A DNA stretch of 64,000 nt. It comes from Apricaphanius iberus (Eukaryota > Chordata > Actinopteri > Cyprinodontiformes > Aphaniidae). A model generated the notes under the pieces. The model was not told the DNA's origin. It searched no databases and saw nothing but the letters and a program-made list of their open reading frames with translations. Both the position numbers and the translations under genes were made by a program. The first letter of the stretch is position 1. Each line of letters starts with the position of its first letter. The stretch covers positions 248,001 through 312,000 of the forward strand of contig JAPXFQ010001531.1 in NCBI GenBank assembly GCA_028564705.1, written 5' to 3'. Positions 33,651-46,640 of the stretch are shown piece after piece.

Positions 33651-36600
33651 CAAATACAGACTAGTTTAAAAAGCAATATTAGCACTGTTTATAAAAAAGA
33701 GATAAAACTAAGACATGAAAGATACAGTAAGAAGCAACAAGCAATACATTAGCTGACCTGTTTCGAGTAATGTAGTATTTACTGACTGATTAAGCTGCCC
33801 ATAAGAAAGCTACTCCATTTTTCCCTCACAACAAAGTCCAAACGGGTGTCACGTGATTCTAAATTATAAAAGGTCACAATGTTTTAAAACTAAAGTTGGC
33901 ATGTTGAAACCACGTCTATCAAATAGTCGGCTGCTATATTATCAAGAGGAATAACTGTTAAACAAAACTAACACATTGTAAGATGTTTTATAATATTGTT
34001 TTCTATGTTTGTATAAATACTATGACATCATGATATCCACGCCATGCCAATGCCTACCCACAATAGCAGTTTTTTAGATCCAGCAGCAAATCCTTAACGT
34101 TTATCCCTGCATTTCTTTAGATCACACAAATATGGATTTCACTGGAAATTTTCTGACAAAAAGGTGAGTGTTCAATTACTTTTTAAGACTTCTTTATTGT
34201 TTCCCTGTGGGGTTAGGGGTGCTGGTTTATGCAGGTTTATGCATGGTTTATTCCTATTTACCAGCTTACCCTCTTGTTTTGCTCAAATGTTAAATCTTTG
34301 GGGTTTCTTCATCCTTTTAACAGAATCTGTCAAATAATAAATAATGGGACTCAAAATAAAAAACCCTTCTTTAAAGGTTGGCTACTGCTTCCCATACTTG
34401 GAGCAGTTATCACAGAAGAAAGTTACAGACGCATTTCGTTTTCTCTGCTGCATCATCCAATCCATCTATTATAGAGGTGTATGATATATTGAAGACCATA
34501 ATACTGGTGAATCCTGCCATGACTATACAACTTGCGCTTTAAAAAAAAGGCAGGAAAAATTGCTTTATGCCTTTCTGCTTCAGGTTCATAACAAACATAC
34601 ACCTCAGATTGGGAGACGTTTATCCATCTAAAAGGAAAAATGGAGGAAGATAAATGAATATTCCCATGTACTGATCATTTTTAAGTAGAGGTAACTGCCA
34701 TTTTTAATTTATGTAAAATTTAAAAGTACATTTAATGCAAACTCAAAATATTTAGGTTCTGATATACTCAAATGTTTGAGTTTAGGAACTCAGAAATAAT
34801 GTGGCAACTGATTTAGGTTTTTTTTATTCTGCCTGCTTATTTGGGTTTCAATATTTAAAAACATTATTCCACTTTAAAACAAGTTTCACAAACTCTATCA
34901 CACATCTATTGTAGTTCAGGTATTTCTTTGAAATATACATAGCCTAGTGTAAATTACATTGTTATGACAACATATTTTCAGTACTTTGTGCAGCCGCAAT
35001 CCATCAGTCTGAGCCTCAGTCAAAAAATCCTAGTGAAGCCAGAACATATAAATAAAATTTTGTTTCTTAATAAAATTCTGCTGACTTCCACATGGCAATG
35101 CTCTCTCAGGTAGAATCCAGAACTGGTAGGATCTTGCCAGAAATGCTTCCTTAAACTTGAATTTCCTCTGCTACAGCGACGCCAAAAGTAGAAATAGCAA
35201 AAACTAAACAGATCCCCTAAGAAGAAACGACTTTCCATTTTTTATGTTCTGCTTCTGGTCTTACAGAACACATCTACCCATGATAAATGCAGCTTTAATA
35301 TTAAGCACTCATAGAAAGTTGCGAACTGTTTTTTCATCAGGAAAAGACTGACAGGCATGTGACACATGTGCTCCTGATCGGTCTCAGGATGTCATTCTTT
35401 AGAAAAATTAGACAATACTCAGAGTAAAAGCTTCTCTACTTGTTTTAGACACATGGTGTTCCAGTTAAAAAAAAATATGTTCCACAAATTCCATCTGAAT
35501 AAAACAATGTCAGCAGTTCCCAGTGAGGGATTCTAAACGTTCTGTTTCCGGGGCCTTTCTCTGCTCAAAAGGTTACTGATCGATAAAGAGATACAGATGC
35601 CACCTGCTTAGGCATAAAATCTAAAACTTTCTTGTGACCAACATTTCCAAAACACTCCATTTGACACAAGATAACATGTTTTAAATGGCTTAATTTTATT
35701 TTACAGCTGCTCTTCAAACAACTTGTTGGTTTATTTGTACCTCGTTTGTCATCACTTGTGGTGCTGGTTCTATTCACTACAAAACAGACCTGTTGAGCAA
35801 ATTGATGATCATGAACTGTCTTTCACTTTTTAGTAATGGACTGACAATCTACTCAATATTACATAGTGTGGTTTGAAAATTTGTTAACACTGAAAATCTG
35901 TGACGCACAGCAGAGAAGAAAGCTATTGATCCAAACTGGAAACATTTGGCTAACTTCTTCTCAAATGTCTTTTTTTTCATGCTATGGGAAGCAGGTGAGG
36001 CAGAGACAAGTAAAATTCTAACAATCATAAGAGAGCATCCATGTGTCCACGTGACTGTTCTATAAATCCATTTTCTGTATGATTTCAACACTTTTTCAGT
36101 AAAAAATTTGTGAATTTATCCATTGTCTGTTAAAATAGACGAGGGACGGGAAAGACTAGGCAGTGATGAGCTGTACCTCATCTCTCATGGAGTCAGTCCT
36201 ACACTCGGATGGATGCCAATGGCTGTTTCTTTCTATTTGTAATATTAGTATTTGATTACACATGTATTACACATGCTGATTCATCTTTCTGGCAAGCCAT
36301 AACTGTGCAGTGAAATGCACAGGGTGAGGTAAAAAGTGCAATGCCACACCGACAGGGAGTGAAAACTGCAGTCAGAATAGAACCAGTCCAGAATGACTAT
36401 CCCTCCTGGTGATCCATCTTTTGAAAATGAAGGCAAACATGGAGGATTTCACTTACAGAGTGGCAGATATTCATAGAGAAGGAAAGGCACATAGAGTTCA
36501 TATACAGCTGAAAGTAAGATCATACACAATTTTCTGTTTTAATTAAAAAGGACATCAGTCAATAAAACATGACAATTAAAAAAAACCTGATTGAAACTTA

Positions 36601-36964
36601 TATGGCTTAACCTTAAATGTTCAACCACCTAAAGGTGCATCAGTCATTAACCTCACAACATGTCCCTGTTAAAAAAGGATTTAAGGTAAAGCTTCATCAA
36701 CACTCTATGAACTAAAAGAAAGTTAGTTAAGAAAAAAAGTGAGTTCTACAGGCACAAGGAGGAAAACTATTGAAATTAATGGAGACAGATATTTTTTTAA
36801 ACAGGTATCATAAATTGGGGAATTTTTACTGTACAGCGCTATATTGTTTCCCATTATAAAAATGATGAAAATATAAGTGACAATAACAAAATATCATAGT
36901 TCAGTACATTCTCACTCAATGCTTCCAATCTGGAGGCTAACAGTATAACAAAATTTATAATGAA
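33651..36964. other. No recognised feature
   Basis: AT-rich presumed intron; only short chance frames. Confidence 0.45.
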
Positions 36965-37350
36965 ATGTACATAATTGGGCTGCATGGTGGTGCAGTGGTT
37001 AGCTCTGTTGCCATACAGTTGGAAGGTTGTGGGTTCATATCACAGCCCCGGGCCTTTTGCATGTTCTTCCCGTGCATGCGTGGGTTCCCTCCGCGTGGTA
37101 CTACAGCTTCCTCCCACAGTCCAAAAACATGACTGTCAGGTTAATTGATCACTCTAAATTGTCCTTAGGTGTGGCTGTGTGTGTGCATGGTTGTTTGTCC
37201 TGTCAGTCTCTATGTGGCCCTGTGATGGACTGGCGACCTGTCCAGGGTGTACCCCGCCTCTCGCCCGTTGACAGCTGGAGATAGCCTCCCCGCGACCCCT
37301 GGAGGACTAAGCGGTTCAGAAAATGGATGGATGGATGGATGTACATAATT
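36965..37350 (+). mobile_element. tRNA-derived SINE with RTE-type tail and 12-bp TSD
   Basis: Perfect duplications ATGTACATAATT at 36965-36976 and 37339-37350. The body starts GGGCTGCATGGTGGTGCAGTGG (A box TGGTGCAGTGG), has the B-box-like GGTTCATATCAC and TTCCTCCCACAGTCCAAAAA, CTGTGATGGACTGGCGACCT and CCAGGGTGTACCCCGCCTCT, and ends in four ATGG units. Same family as 11917-12245 but with a slightly longer body. Confidence 0.9.
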
Positions 37351-38210
37351 TCCATTTCTCTTGTCTGGAGGATAGCAGTGAAATTGTACCTTCCTTTCAA
37401 TATGAAAAGGAGGTCAAACAGCCCTTGGGAGGTGAGCAGCTCCTGCCACATCTCCTCACAACCATGCTGCAGGGGGCGCTCACCTTACAAATCAGTGGAA
37501 TTTCTTGGTCAGCTTCACTTGCCCATCATTCTACATTTAGTCTTAATGGTAATATGTTGTACTGTCCAATAAGTGATGGTAGTCTCACAAAACGATGTAG
37601 CTGCCGACAAACAATTATAACCCAATTGAATCAGATGCAACCTTACAAGAGGGTTCAAAAAAGTATTTGTTACCATGCCAACAGTTCACCTTCCCAGTAT
37701 CATTCTCCAAGCTCTCTGCATTTCGTGCTCCGTGCCTCAGTCAGTCAAGCTAATGTCAAAATTCTGCTACATTTTTGGGGATTTGCCAACCTTAACAAAA
37801 CTTTGGTTTACTATATGAATGTTTTTTTCTTACTGTATGTAAGGAATATGATATTTCCCCATCCCTAACATCTATATTTCTGAAGCTATTAAGAATGTTT
37901 ACAGTAATACTGTGGCTCCATAGTTGACTTCAGGTTAGAAAATCCCATGCGCATCGTATTTCACAAAAAAAATAACAGACATATTCCCCAACGCATAGAT
38001 ATGCTTATAATGAATTAATAAGATGACATTTTGCAATGATCTTTTTTTTTTTCAATTTTTATTTCACGTGTCCTGTCTAGCAATGCAAATTTTTCAAAAA
38101 TAATTTTCACAACAAGAATCTTAATTGATCTGAGCGTGTCCAGCACCATCCTATCCAAAAAAAATTCTGTTTGTAGTCACTGTCATTTGCCTGTTCCTCG
38201 CTGTCCACTC
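37351..38210. other. No recognised feature
   Basis: The 181-codon frame that starts inside the SINE tail has no domain signature and no coding context. Confidence 0.4.
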
Positions 38211-38510
38211 TGAGAGCTCTTGAATGTATTCTGCACGGAGGGTAAAAGCTCTAATCTATGGACAGAGTGCAAGGCCTGCCATCTCCACTGTGACTGGGAC
38301 TCCCTCTTTACCCTTCAACTGAGAGACAGGGTCATGGCCCAGATATCAGTCAGCACTCGCCGCAACAAATTACTTCTAATAAAGCCTTTAGAAAGGCTCC
38401 ATTAACTACAGCGACGAAGAGAAAGCAGGAGGGAGACTGGCTGCAGCCGAGGCAGCAAATCCAATCAGGTCCAATCAAATCATTGTGCAGGGAAACAGGC
38501 TGGCTCAGGC
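38211..38510. promoter_or_regulatory. Candidate conserved non-coding element
   Basis: A balanced, repeat-free 300-bp stretch (about 38215-38510) in AT-rich surroundings, with no open frame of note. Composition-based guess only. Confidence 0.2.
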
Positions 38511-38664
38511 ACTATAATGATCGCAAAAAGAAGGGGAGCATTTTGCATTTAACATCCTAATGGCAAACAGTAAATAAGTGGTGGAAACAGAAAACATAGG
38601 CAGCAAGCAGAATATGGAATATGCACCATATATATGAAAATGTTCTGATAAGTGTGGAAATACT

Positions 38665-38790
38665 GCAATTGACTGGCAACCTTTCCAGGGTCTATGCTGC
38701 CTCTCACGTCATGACTGCTGGAGAAGGCACCTGCCAACCCTGTATCCCTGCAAAGGATAGACAGTAAAGATCACGGATTGATGGACAGTT
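38665..38790 (+). mobile_element. Old 3' fragment of the RTE-tailed SINE
   Basis: ATTGACTGGCAACCTTTCCAGGGTCTATGCTGCCTCTCACGTC..GCTGGAGAAGGCACC and GATTGATGGACAG follow the 3' half of the SINE at 36977-37338 with many changes; 5' truncated. Confidence 0.6.
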
Positions 38791-40472
38791 AAGAAATGTA
38801 TCTGTTATAGCAGGGCAATGTATCAATAGCTATAATTTGATAGAATGAAATCTGTGATACAAAATTAAAGGCAATGTATACTTATGAAATCAGACCTATA
38901 ATTAGGGTTTGTCCATAACTCACAGAAAAGAAGTACGCATCAGCAAAAAGCAAGCAGCAGTAAAGCTTCACAATAAGGAGGTGGAGGACATGTTGAAACA
39001 AAATACTTATGTCCAGTCATGTAACCAGTGGCTGAAGCTGATAGAGAACAGATTACAACAAAACTATCTTTGTATGACAGGAACTCCCTACTACACCTTC
39101 CATTATATTGCTTCAAAACATTTGGTGTGCTGCCTCAACTATCTACAGTATCTATCCTATTCAGCTTTGTCAATTTCTTGGTTTGCAGTAAAACCCTATG
39201 GTTTTCTGAATATGTAGAGCAGCTTTCTTACATGGGTCCTGTGAAGCGAGACACTTGCAATGACTGAGGAAAATTGTGAATATATTAGGTGGATAAGTGT
39301 GTGTTTTGTTCTTTCTACAAAAAGCCCAACATTCTGTTGACAATCTGTTCTTGGCCATTAGTGTTAAAGGATACTTTAAGTGGAGTTTCCTAATTCCCTT
39401 AGAAAGTCCTGCGTCACGTTACAGAGAAAGCTAAATGCATAAGTTGGCTCACTGCATGAAATTCATAAGAATTTAGTTTAGTTTTGTCCACAAGTATGCA
39501 TTGAGTTATTGCTTTATGCTATTTAAGTCCACCAACTGAAACAAAGCTCCTTAAATGCATTTTAAAGTGGGATTCTGGTGTCTAGTTAAGGGCATGTGGT
39601 ACCTAGTAGCAAAGATAGAATATTCGAGTCCATGGAGTCCTGCAGTCCTGACTCAAGTAAAGTTTAAGGAACTTATAACTTGAATCAAACAGCACGCCAA
39701 TGACATGCACTTCCGTCATGTGAAATTGCTATTGCTGGAATAAGCACATACCTGATAATAATGTTATCTTCCTATATTAGGTCTGATTACTGGAGAAATT
39801 GAACAACTTCCCAAAACGTTTGTAGGTGTATGGATTAAATATCGATTGTGAATTGTTTTGAAATGTATTTTAAGCATGTATTAGTATTTTGCACATGCCA
39901 TTAGTTAGCTTGATAATAGCGTGTGGGCAATGAGTGCAAATTTTTTTTTTAAAATAAAATATACAGTGTGTGGCTGTCATTAGAAATGGACAGTTACAGT
40001 TACATTTACCTGAGTAACCATTTGGAAAAAAGGACTTTTAGGAGTAATTTTAAAACACTGTACTTTTTACTTTTACTGGAGTAATATCATGAAGTATCAC
40101 TACTCTTTCTTGGGTGAAATTTCTGGATACTGCATTAACTTAAGTGATAAATTAAAATGAAAATACTTACTTTAGCCAAAAATGGATAAGATCCAGACCT
40201 TCTTCACTATCATTAATTGCATTGCACAGGTATTTACATAGACAGCTGTAAACAGACAATGTTACTCTGCTGTCCATTACTATTATTGTTTTATCCGAAA
40301 CATGTTTCAGAATTAAGTTAGGCTACTTCTCAGATTGGGACACACTCTTAAATCTTTGTTGAAAACCTTTCTCTGGGTGTGTCTAATTCTGGGGCTGCAA
40401 TCCTTTTGAAGATCCTATCCTACCCAATCTACGAGGGCCATAAAGGCTAAAAGTAAGCAGCTATAATATTGG
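38791..40472. other. No recognised feature
   Basis: AT-rich presumed intron with only chance frames. Confidence 0.45.
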
Positions 40473-40718
40473 ATGGCAAATGGTAAATGGCCTGTATTTG
40501 TATAGCACTTTATTTAGTCCCTACGGACCCCGAAGCACTTCACACTACATTCAGTCATTCACCCATTCACACATTCGACACTGGTGATGGCAACATTGTA
40601 GCTACAGCTGCCCTGAGACGCACTGACGGAGGTGAGGCTGTCAGACACTGGCACCACCGGGCCCTCTATGCACCACCTGTAGGTAATGGGTGAAGTGTTG
40701 TGCTCAAGGAGACGACCT
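40473..40718 (-). mobile_element. SINE with L2-type tail, head truncated
   Basis: Plus strand GGCAAATGGTAAATGGCCTG, TTTGTATAGCACTTTATTTAG, CAGTCATTCACCCATTCACAC, CACAGCTGCCCTGAGACGCA and CACTGACGGAGGTGAGGC, CACCGGGCCCTCTATG match the element at 18466-18752. The tRNA-like head is missing; the sequence stops where the TIR element at 40727 begins. Confidence 0.75.
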
Positions 40719-40726
40719 AAAAAAGG

Positions 40727-41435
40727 GGTGTTTATCAATGCCCAGGAACCTCGCCTTGTTGCCTTGGTCCCGCCCTGGTTGCCTAGGGGATACGTCATCA
40801 GAGGCCGCCGAGGCGTGTTCCAGTGTTCGTGTGCTGACGAGGTGGCTGTCCTGCATTTATCTGCGCTTTAGCTAACTGACCAAGGACACATGGGAAGTGT
40901 GTTGGCGCCTTCCCTCGGTCAAAGATTTCCCAGAATAGAGCGCCCTATTTTCAAAATGATATTGGATTAGTAGCGGGTAGCAGATACTTCAGGGGGCAAA
41001 TTTCCAGTTCAAATGTAAGTCAACTAATTGTAGCTATCGGGCTTATACCTAAAATGTTTTGGCTATTTTTTCTTTTAGATCCAAAGCAGTTATATCTAGT
41101 GACTTAGTTGCTTAGTAGTTGCAGCTTCGGTGGCTACCAGGTACTAACTCGCTTACACATTTGACTTAACCAATGTATACACAGTTTAAAAAAGCAAAAC
41201 ACTCATTATACATTTCCAGTTCCATGGCTGAAGGAACTTTACTACGCTGCAATGCTATTACAATGGGTGGGACATAAACAGAGCACTTAAGCGGGCAGCC
41301 GCGTTCACGTGAGGTAAGTCTGGTCCATATAACTGTTTTCTTTGGCCGGGGAAGGACAGTTTCCTCATAAGTAAGGTGCCTCATCTACCGAGGCATTGCC
41401 TTGGTAGACGACACACCTTGGCACTGAAAAACACC
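40727..41435. mobile_element. Non-autonomous DNA element with 20-bp TIRs
   Basis: GGTGTTTATCAATGCCCAGG at 40727-40746 is the inverted repeat of CCTTGGCACTGAAAAACACC at 41416-41435 (17 of 20). Subterminal sequence is rich in GCCTTG/CCTTGG, with a hairpin CTACCGAGG-CATTG-CCTTGGTAG near 41391-41413. Interior of about 670 bp, non-coding. Target duplication not resolved; superfamily undecided. Confidence 0.6.
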
Positions 41436-43226
41436 GAAGGTCTAACCGTAAGATTTATTCCCACCTTAACCTCAGCATATGACCTGTCACCTAGCAACCA
41501 TGAGAATGCTAAACAGAAGCTGGAAAAAATGGAGCTTCAGTCTTGATTGAGACTTTCCCTTATTACATTTGAAATTATTTGAAAATAAATCAATACAAGT
41601 TTTTTTTAACCAAATTTATATAAAAAACATGCTTATGGAAAAAGCATAACAACACAACCGCTTGAAATATTTAACTTTAGTACCACCACAGGGCTCCATT
41701 CAAGTGGGTAACAATTTGTAAGACAAATGATACATGGTACACTGCACTTTACTAGCCCAGTTCAAGTATCAAAGCACAAATCAACATTTGACAGCTGAGT
41801 AAGCCCCTACTAAAACCCGTTTATCGCCAGAAAATAGTTACCCATTTCTACAGGTATCATATTTATCTTTCAAAACTGTGCAGCATATTAGATGAACGTC
41901 ACTCAGCAGACTGATAATGTACTTTTTTGGTTAATGTGACGTAGTCACTGAGAAAGCTCCATGCATCTCAGTTACAGGGCTGCAGCTCTTTACTCTCCAA
42001 AATCAATCCACCGTGGACTGCTTATTATTCAGGCAATGCTCTTAGTGTGGCTGCGACTTGTGTTGGCTCGTGTTTCGAATCCATTTAATCCACTTAGGGC
42101 CAGAGACGCAGTGAGAGGATTGTGTGTGGGGGGTGGGGGTCAAAATAACTGCCCGCTTTGCAAAAACAGAAAACTTGTAAAACTGACCAGTCAAAGGAAA
42201 CCAGTCAGGTAGGAAGCGAAAAACAAATAATACAAGAGATTATTAATCTGCTTTAGGTTTACATTTATTCACATTTTAAGAGATAAGAAAATATAGTTTT
42301 CTACGACACTTTTTTTAGTTTTTGCTTAAGTAAACCACAACTAAAAAACATTTTAAAAATCCTTCATTGGCAGCTCTGTGAAGGGCAAATAATAAAAAAG
42401 ATAAAAAAATATGTGTACAAACCAAAAAAAAGAACCTCAGCTTAACAGCGTTTTATGATGTTATATTTACCTCGTGTGTCCGAGCTCAAAGCTGAGTTTG
42501 ATGTCAGCATTCCAGATAACATTATCAGATAAATCAGGATTCCAATATGGAGATACCCAGGTATCTGTTGTTGGTACAAACCTTGTTTTAAGCTGTACTT
42601 TCCACATTCAAATACCACTTTTATTTTGTTATCGGAATTTCTAAGTTCTAACTACAAAAGGCTTTTTCTAGCTTTTTGGTAGGGGCGTCTTTAATGTAAA
42701 AGTCTAAACTGTTTGTGTCCAGAATGTATGAAATCTGCAGACACATTAGCTGCTCCTTTGACCTGACCCTAGATCTGTTTAAGTACTGGGGAGTTGAAGC
42801 TTACACAACCTCTTTTAGCATAAATTCACACAGCAACACAGATGACAGACAGAAAAAAACTGCATCAAACTGGACCTAATTTGCAGACACTGATTATCAT
42901 CCAGTAATATAGAGGGCTAAACTAACCTAAAACAGGGTAACAACTGGTGAGCTGTTAGGCGTGCATTTCTCCTTTTCTACAAGCTGTCTATTCCATGTAC
43001 TATTATTGATTATAACGTTAAAGAAATTCACTTAAAAAAATCAGTGTGATATGTGAAAAATTCATGTAAGGGAAAATGAACCAATGTCCAGGTTCTGTTT
43101 TTTTTTTTGTTTTTTTTGCCAGTATAAAGATGCTCGAGTTAAAAAGTCAGACAAACATGGCTAACAGTTACCTTGCTACACAGGTTATAACATGTTCTCA
43201 AAAAAGCAACCCAAGGAAAGCCCAAT
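41436..43226. other. No recognised feature
   Basis: AT-rich presumed intron; nothing identified. Confidence 0.4.
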
Positions 43227-44141
43227 ATATTTATTAGGGATGTTTGATATTGGCTTTTCTACTGATATCCGATATACCGATATAGCCTAACTCATACTTT
43301 CCGATACCGATATTAAACCGATACCGATATGTGGGGGACCCTCCCTCATAAAAAACAAAAACTACTAAACCCTTTTAGGTAACTACAAAAAAATATATAT
43401 TGTATAATGCATAGTTGAGTTTTAAAAATTTATAAAATGTAACAAGTACTACAATTTTAGTTAGGCAATTGAAAAAGGTGCCATTTTTATTTTGTCTTCA
43501 AAAGTAGCTGGAACATTTTCTCACACAGAGAATACTGACAAAGGCCCACCACTAAGAACAAATTTCTGTTTTTAGAAAATGTAGACAACATTATACCCTT
43601 ATAGCAGTGAGGTAAAGCGGAAACAACTGAAACAAGAATAAAAAATCAGCAAAGATTTAAGCAGGGCCAATAATTAACCTACTTTGGGTATTACAATTTT
43701 AAAAATAAAGTGGGCTTAAACACTGCATAAATTTAGCTCTACATGTAACTGGCCAGTGGCCATAATTTAATACAATCAAACAACAACATTGACTTAATTA
43801 GTCATCTTTCAAGTAACCAAATGTGCAAATTAAAACAGTGTCACAAAGAGGAAACGGTGACAGATTAGAGCCCAGTAAACAAAATTCAGTCCTTTGTTAA
43901 AGTTATCTTAAATCGAAAGTTGTCTCAAACAAATATCTCAAAAACTAAACCTCATCTCTGTCATATTACATTATGAGAGAGAAAAGAAGTAGCTGAAGAG
44001 TTTGATATATAATATGTGTATGGTGTGAAAAACTCATCTTATTGAAAAAATAAAAACCGATACCGATAAAATTACATTTTAATGCCAATATCGGCCGATA
44101 ATGACTTTAGGCCGATAATGTTGGACATCCCTAATATTTAT
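43227..44141. mobile_element. Non-autonomous hAT element with 8-bp TSD
   Basis: Perfect 8-bp duplications ATATTTAT at 43227-43234 and 44134-44141, the hAT hallmark. Body 43235-44133 (899 bp) has termini TAGGGATGT and ACATCCCTA, with subterminal GATATCCGATATACCGATA and ATATCGGCCGATAATG repeats typical of a common fish hAT MITE. No transposase frame. Confidence 0.9.
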
Positions 44142-46440
44142 TTACTGATGCATAGGTCAAGTAAGGGCATCATTTTATTATATTGCATAGTGTTTTTTCT
44201 CTTTAATAAACAAAAAAATTGGGGGGTTTATTGTTCAACTCAAACTTCATATTTACTTCTGCCGCTAGAGGGCCTAGGAACGACCTGCAGGGGCTGCTGT
44301 GAAGAGACGACAGGCTTGATTTCAGAAGTGTTTAGAATGTCTGCACAACATGTCCAGTATCACACACGGTTATACACATCTCTAGGATTTTAAATGTCAC
44401 GGGTCTGTGTGAGTCTGAATGTATGTGTGTGGTGTGTGTGTAGCTCTGAGTGTGTGTGTGTGTCACAGAGCCTCCTGGAGGCCACTGCGCTGAGTCACAG
44501 AAAATGACCAGATGGTGTTGGAGAAAGCAGCGAACGTGAAACCAAAATGACAAACAGGGGAGAGCAAAGAGAGGGAAGACAAGGTAAATGCATCAAGGGT
44601 AAAGAGAGAGAAAGAGATAGAGAGGTTATGGGGGAGCAGTGAAAAGGTGGAGAGAGGGGGTGGGGGTGCGTTTTGTAGCTAGAATTCCTCCAGCCGTGAC
44701 TGCTCTCTGCATTTTAAACACCTTCCCTTCTGTCGCTGACAGACTGGGCTCTGCAGGACAGACCAATTAGCATCGCTCTCTTACTGAAATACACCCACAC
44801 ACATGCAAAGCCAGACATACACACACATGATGAGAAAATAAATCCTCCCTGTGATTATTTACATTTGTCTGGTGGACAAAAGCAACAAAATGGCCAGATT
44901 CTGACTACAAACAAACATCCATGATGTGAAATTAAATCAACATTTAAGATTAATATTCAAAATCAACTCAGTAAACCTATAGATAAGGACAGTCTGATTC
45001 CATTTGGAAAAGAAAGAGGGTGTCCACCCTCATTATGTTTGAAAATCATCTACTGGTAGCACAAAATGATGCAGATGGGGCAGATTTTATGGATTATTGC
45101 TTTAAATTGTTCTGCCGTAGGAGCTAAATGGTGTCAAATAAATAAGGAACAAAATCACTCATGAACTACGACAAACTAACATCCACACATCATTCTTAAT
45201 GTCTGCCATTAATATTTATGTTCCTTTTAAAAATATATGTTTTACAAAATATAATGCTGCTTTTTCTGATATTACCACACACATGTAAATAGGGGAAGCA
45301 ACTGACTGACATCAATTTCCAATGCTTAAAATTTAATGGTTTATTTCCAAATCACACTAACTGATGTTTTGTTTGACAAAGTGTTTTGTCTCATTTCATT
45401 TAATTCATCTACCTCCTCTTGGCTCAACAGACACTCACTACATATCGCAGTGTCATCTGCAAACATCAGAATCCATAGGAAACTTGTTTAATTGTTTCTG
45501 TCAACCTCGCAATGAACACTGATAAATGCATGATAATTTAAGGTAAAAGTAATTAAGGCATTATATTCAAAGAGACAAAGTTAGTGCAAAACCATTAGTT
45601 GTTAATTGGACTTGTTAATTGTACTTGTGTTCTATGTGTGGACTTCCAAATGCCAGTGGACCCCTGGTATTCGCATCAGCTGAGGACCAACCACAAGTGA
45701 ATAGTTCAAAATCCAGGAATGTTTGATACCTCCCTCTAAGAACTACCTATTTTAATAATTAAAAACTAAAATATATCCAAACATATATTTTCTACACACT
45801 CATCCCCCATCCTCATATTGGGCTTTGTTCGTGTTGTCTCTGTGCTCTTCCAGCAGAGATCGTAGATTTTTACATGCGTAATTAATTTTCTGTGCATATG
45901 CTCCAACCTTAGCTTCTTGGTTTATTGATATGCACTTTATGTCGGAACAACAGCAACATTTAATCAGTTATCCATGACATAACATTTGAGTTATGTTGCT
46001 AACAGACAGACAGATGGACACAGAAATATTAACTCCTGACAGAGGTAATATATTAAGCCCTGTGTCTAAATTTATTCATTCGTTCTGTAAATATAGATAA
46101 TTTTAAAGCAATGTCTCCATTAAAGGAGACATGTTGGATTTAGAAAGTGATCAAACTAACTATGTAAGTATAATAATAAAGCACAATTTCTTTTTACAAT
46201 ATTTACATGAAACAATTAAGTAAAATGTTGCATTAATTATGATTTTGAAATATATTTACAGTCTGAAAATAGAACAACTCACTTATTCTTTGCAGCTCTG
46301 ATCTCTAACTTTTACCGCTAGTACAGTAAAGCAGTGTTACTATCCCTCCTTTCATGTGGTTTTTACCAATTTGGAAGAGGAGAAAAAGGTGGAGATAAAT
46401 AAATAAAACAGCACAGGCTAAGTGAGAATGACAGAATTCT
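44142..46440. other. No recognised gene; simple-sequence patches
   Basis: TG/AC-rich patches around 44400-44465 and an AG-rich patch at 44560-44670. About 45645-45800 weakly resembles a common fish repeat (GGACCCCTGGTATTCGC.., AATAGTTCAAAATCC). No exon recognised. Confidence 0.35.
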
Positions 46441-46640
46441 AAAACTAATGGAGATAGAATCCAGCGCATGTGCGTCTGAGGATGTCTGTGATCAAAGCCT
46501 TGTATTATAGTCATGCTAAATGGGCTGATTGACAGAAGCAGCAGGGTGAGGCGGCGCCGTCTGTTCCCATCCCCTCTAATTATAATCAAGGAAAACTAAA
46601 AGTGGCACAAATAATCTCTGAGCCTCCCCTGTGTTACAGC
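46441..46640. promoter_or_regulatory. Candidate enhancer with TCF/LEF and PBX-MEIS sites
   Basis: GATCAAAG (reverse of CTTTGATC, TCF/LEF consensus) at 46490-46497 and TGATTGACAG (canonical PBX-MEIS/PREP composite site) at 46526-46535, then a GC-rich GGCGGCGCCG stretch and TAATTATAATC. Non-repetitive and non-coding. Function is inferred from motifs only. Confidence 0.3.

Noticed and set aside
37323..37868. 181-codon plus-strand frame
   Set aside because: Starts in the ATGG tail of a SINE; composition is not coding and nothing is recognisable.
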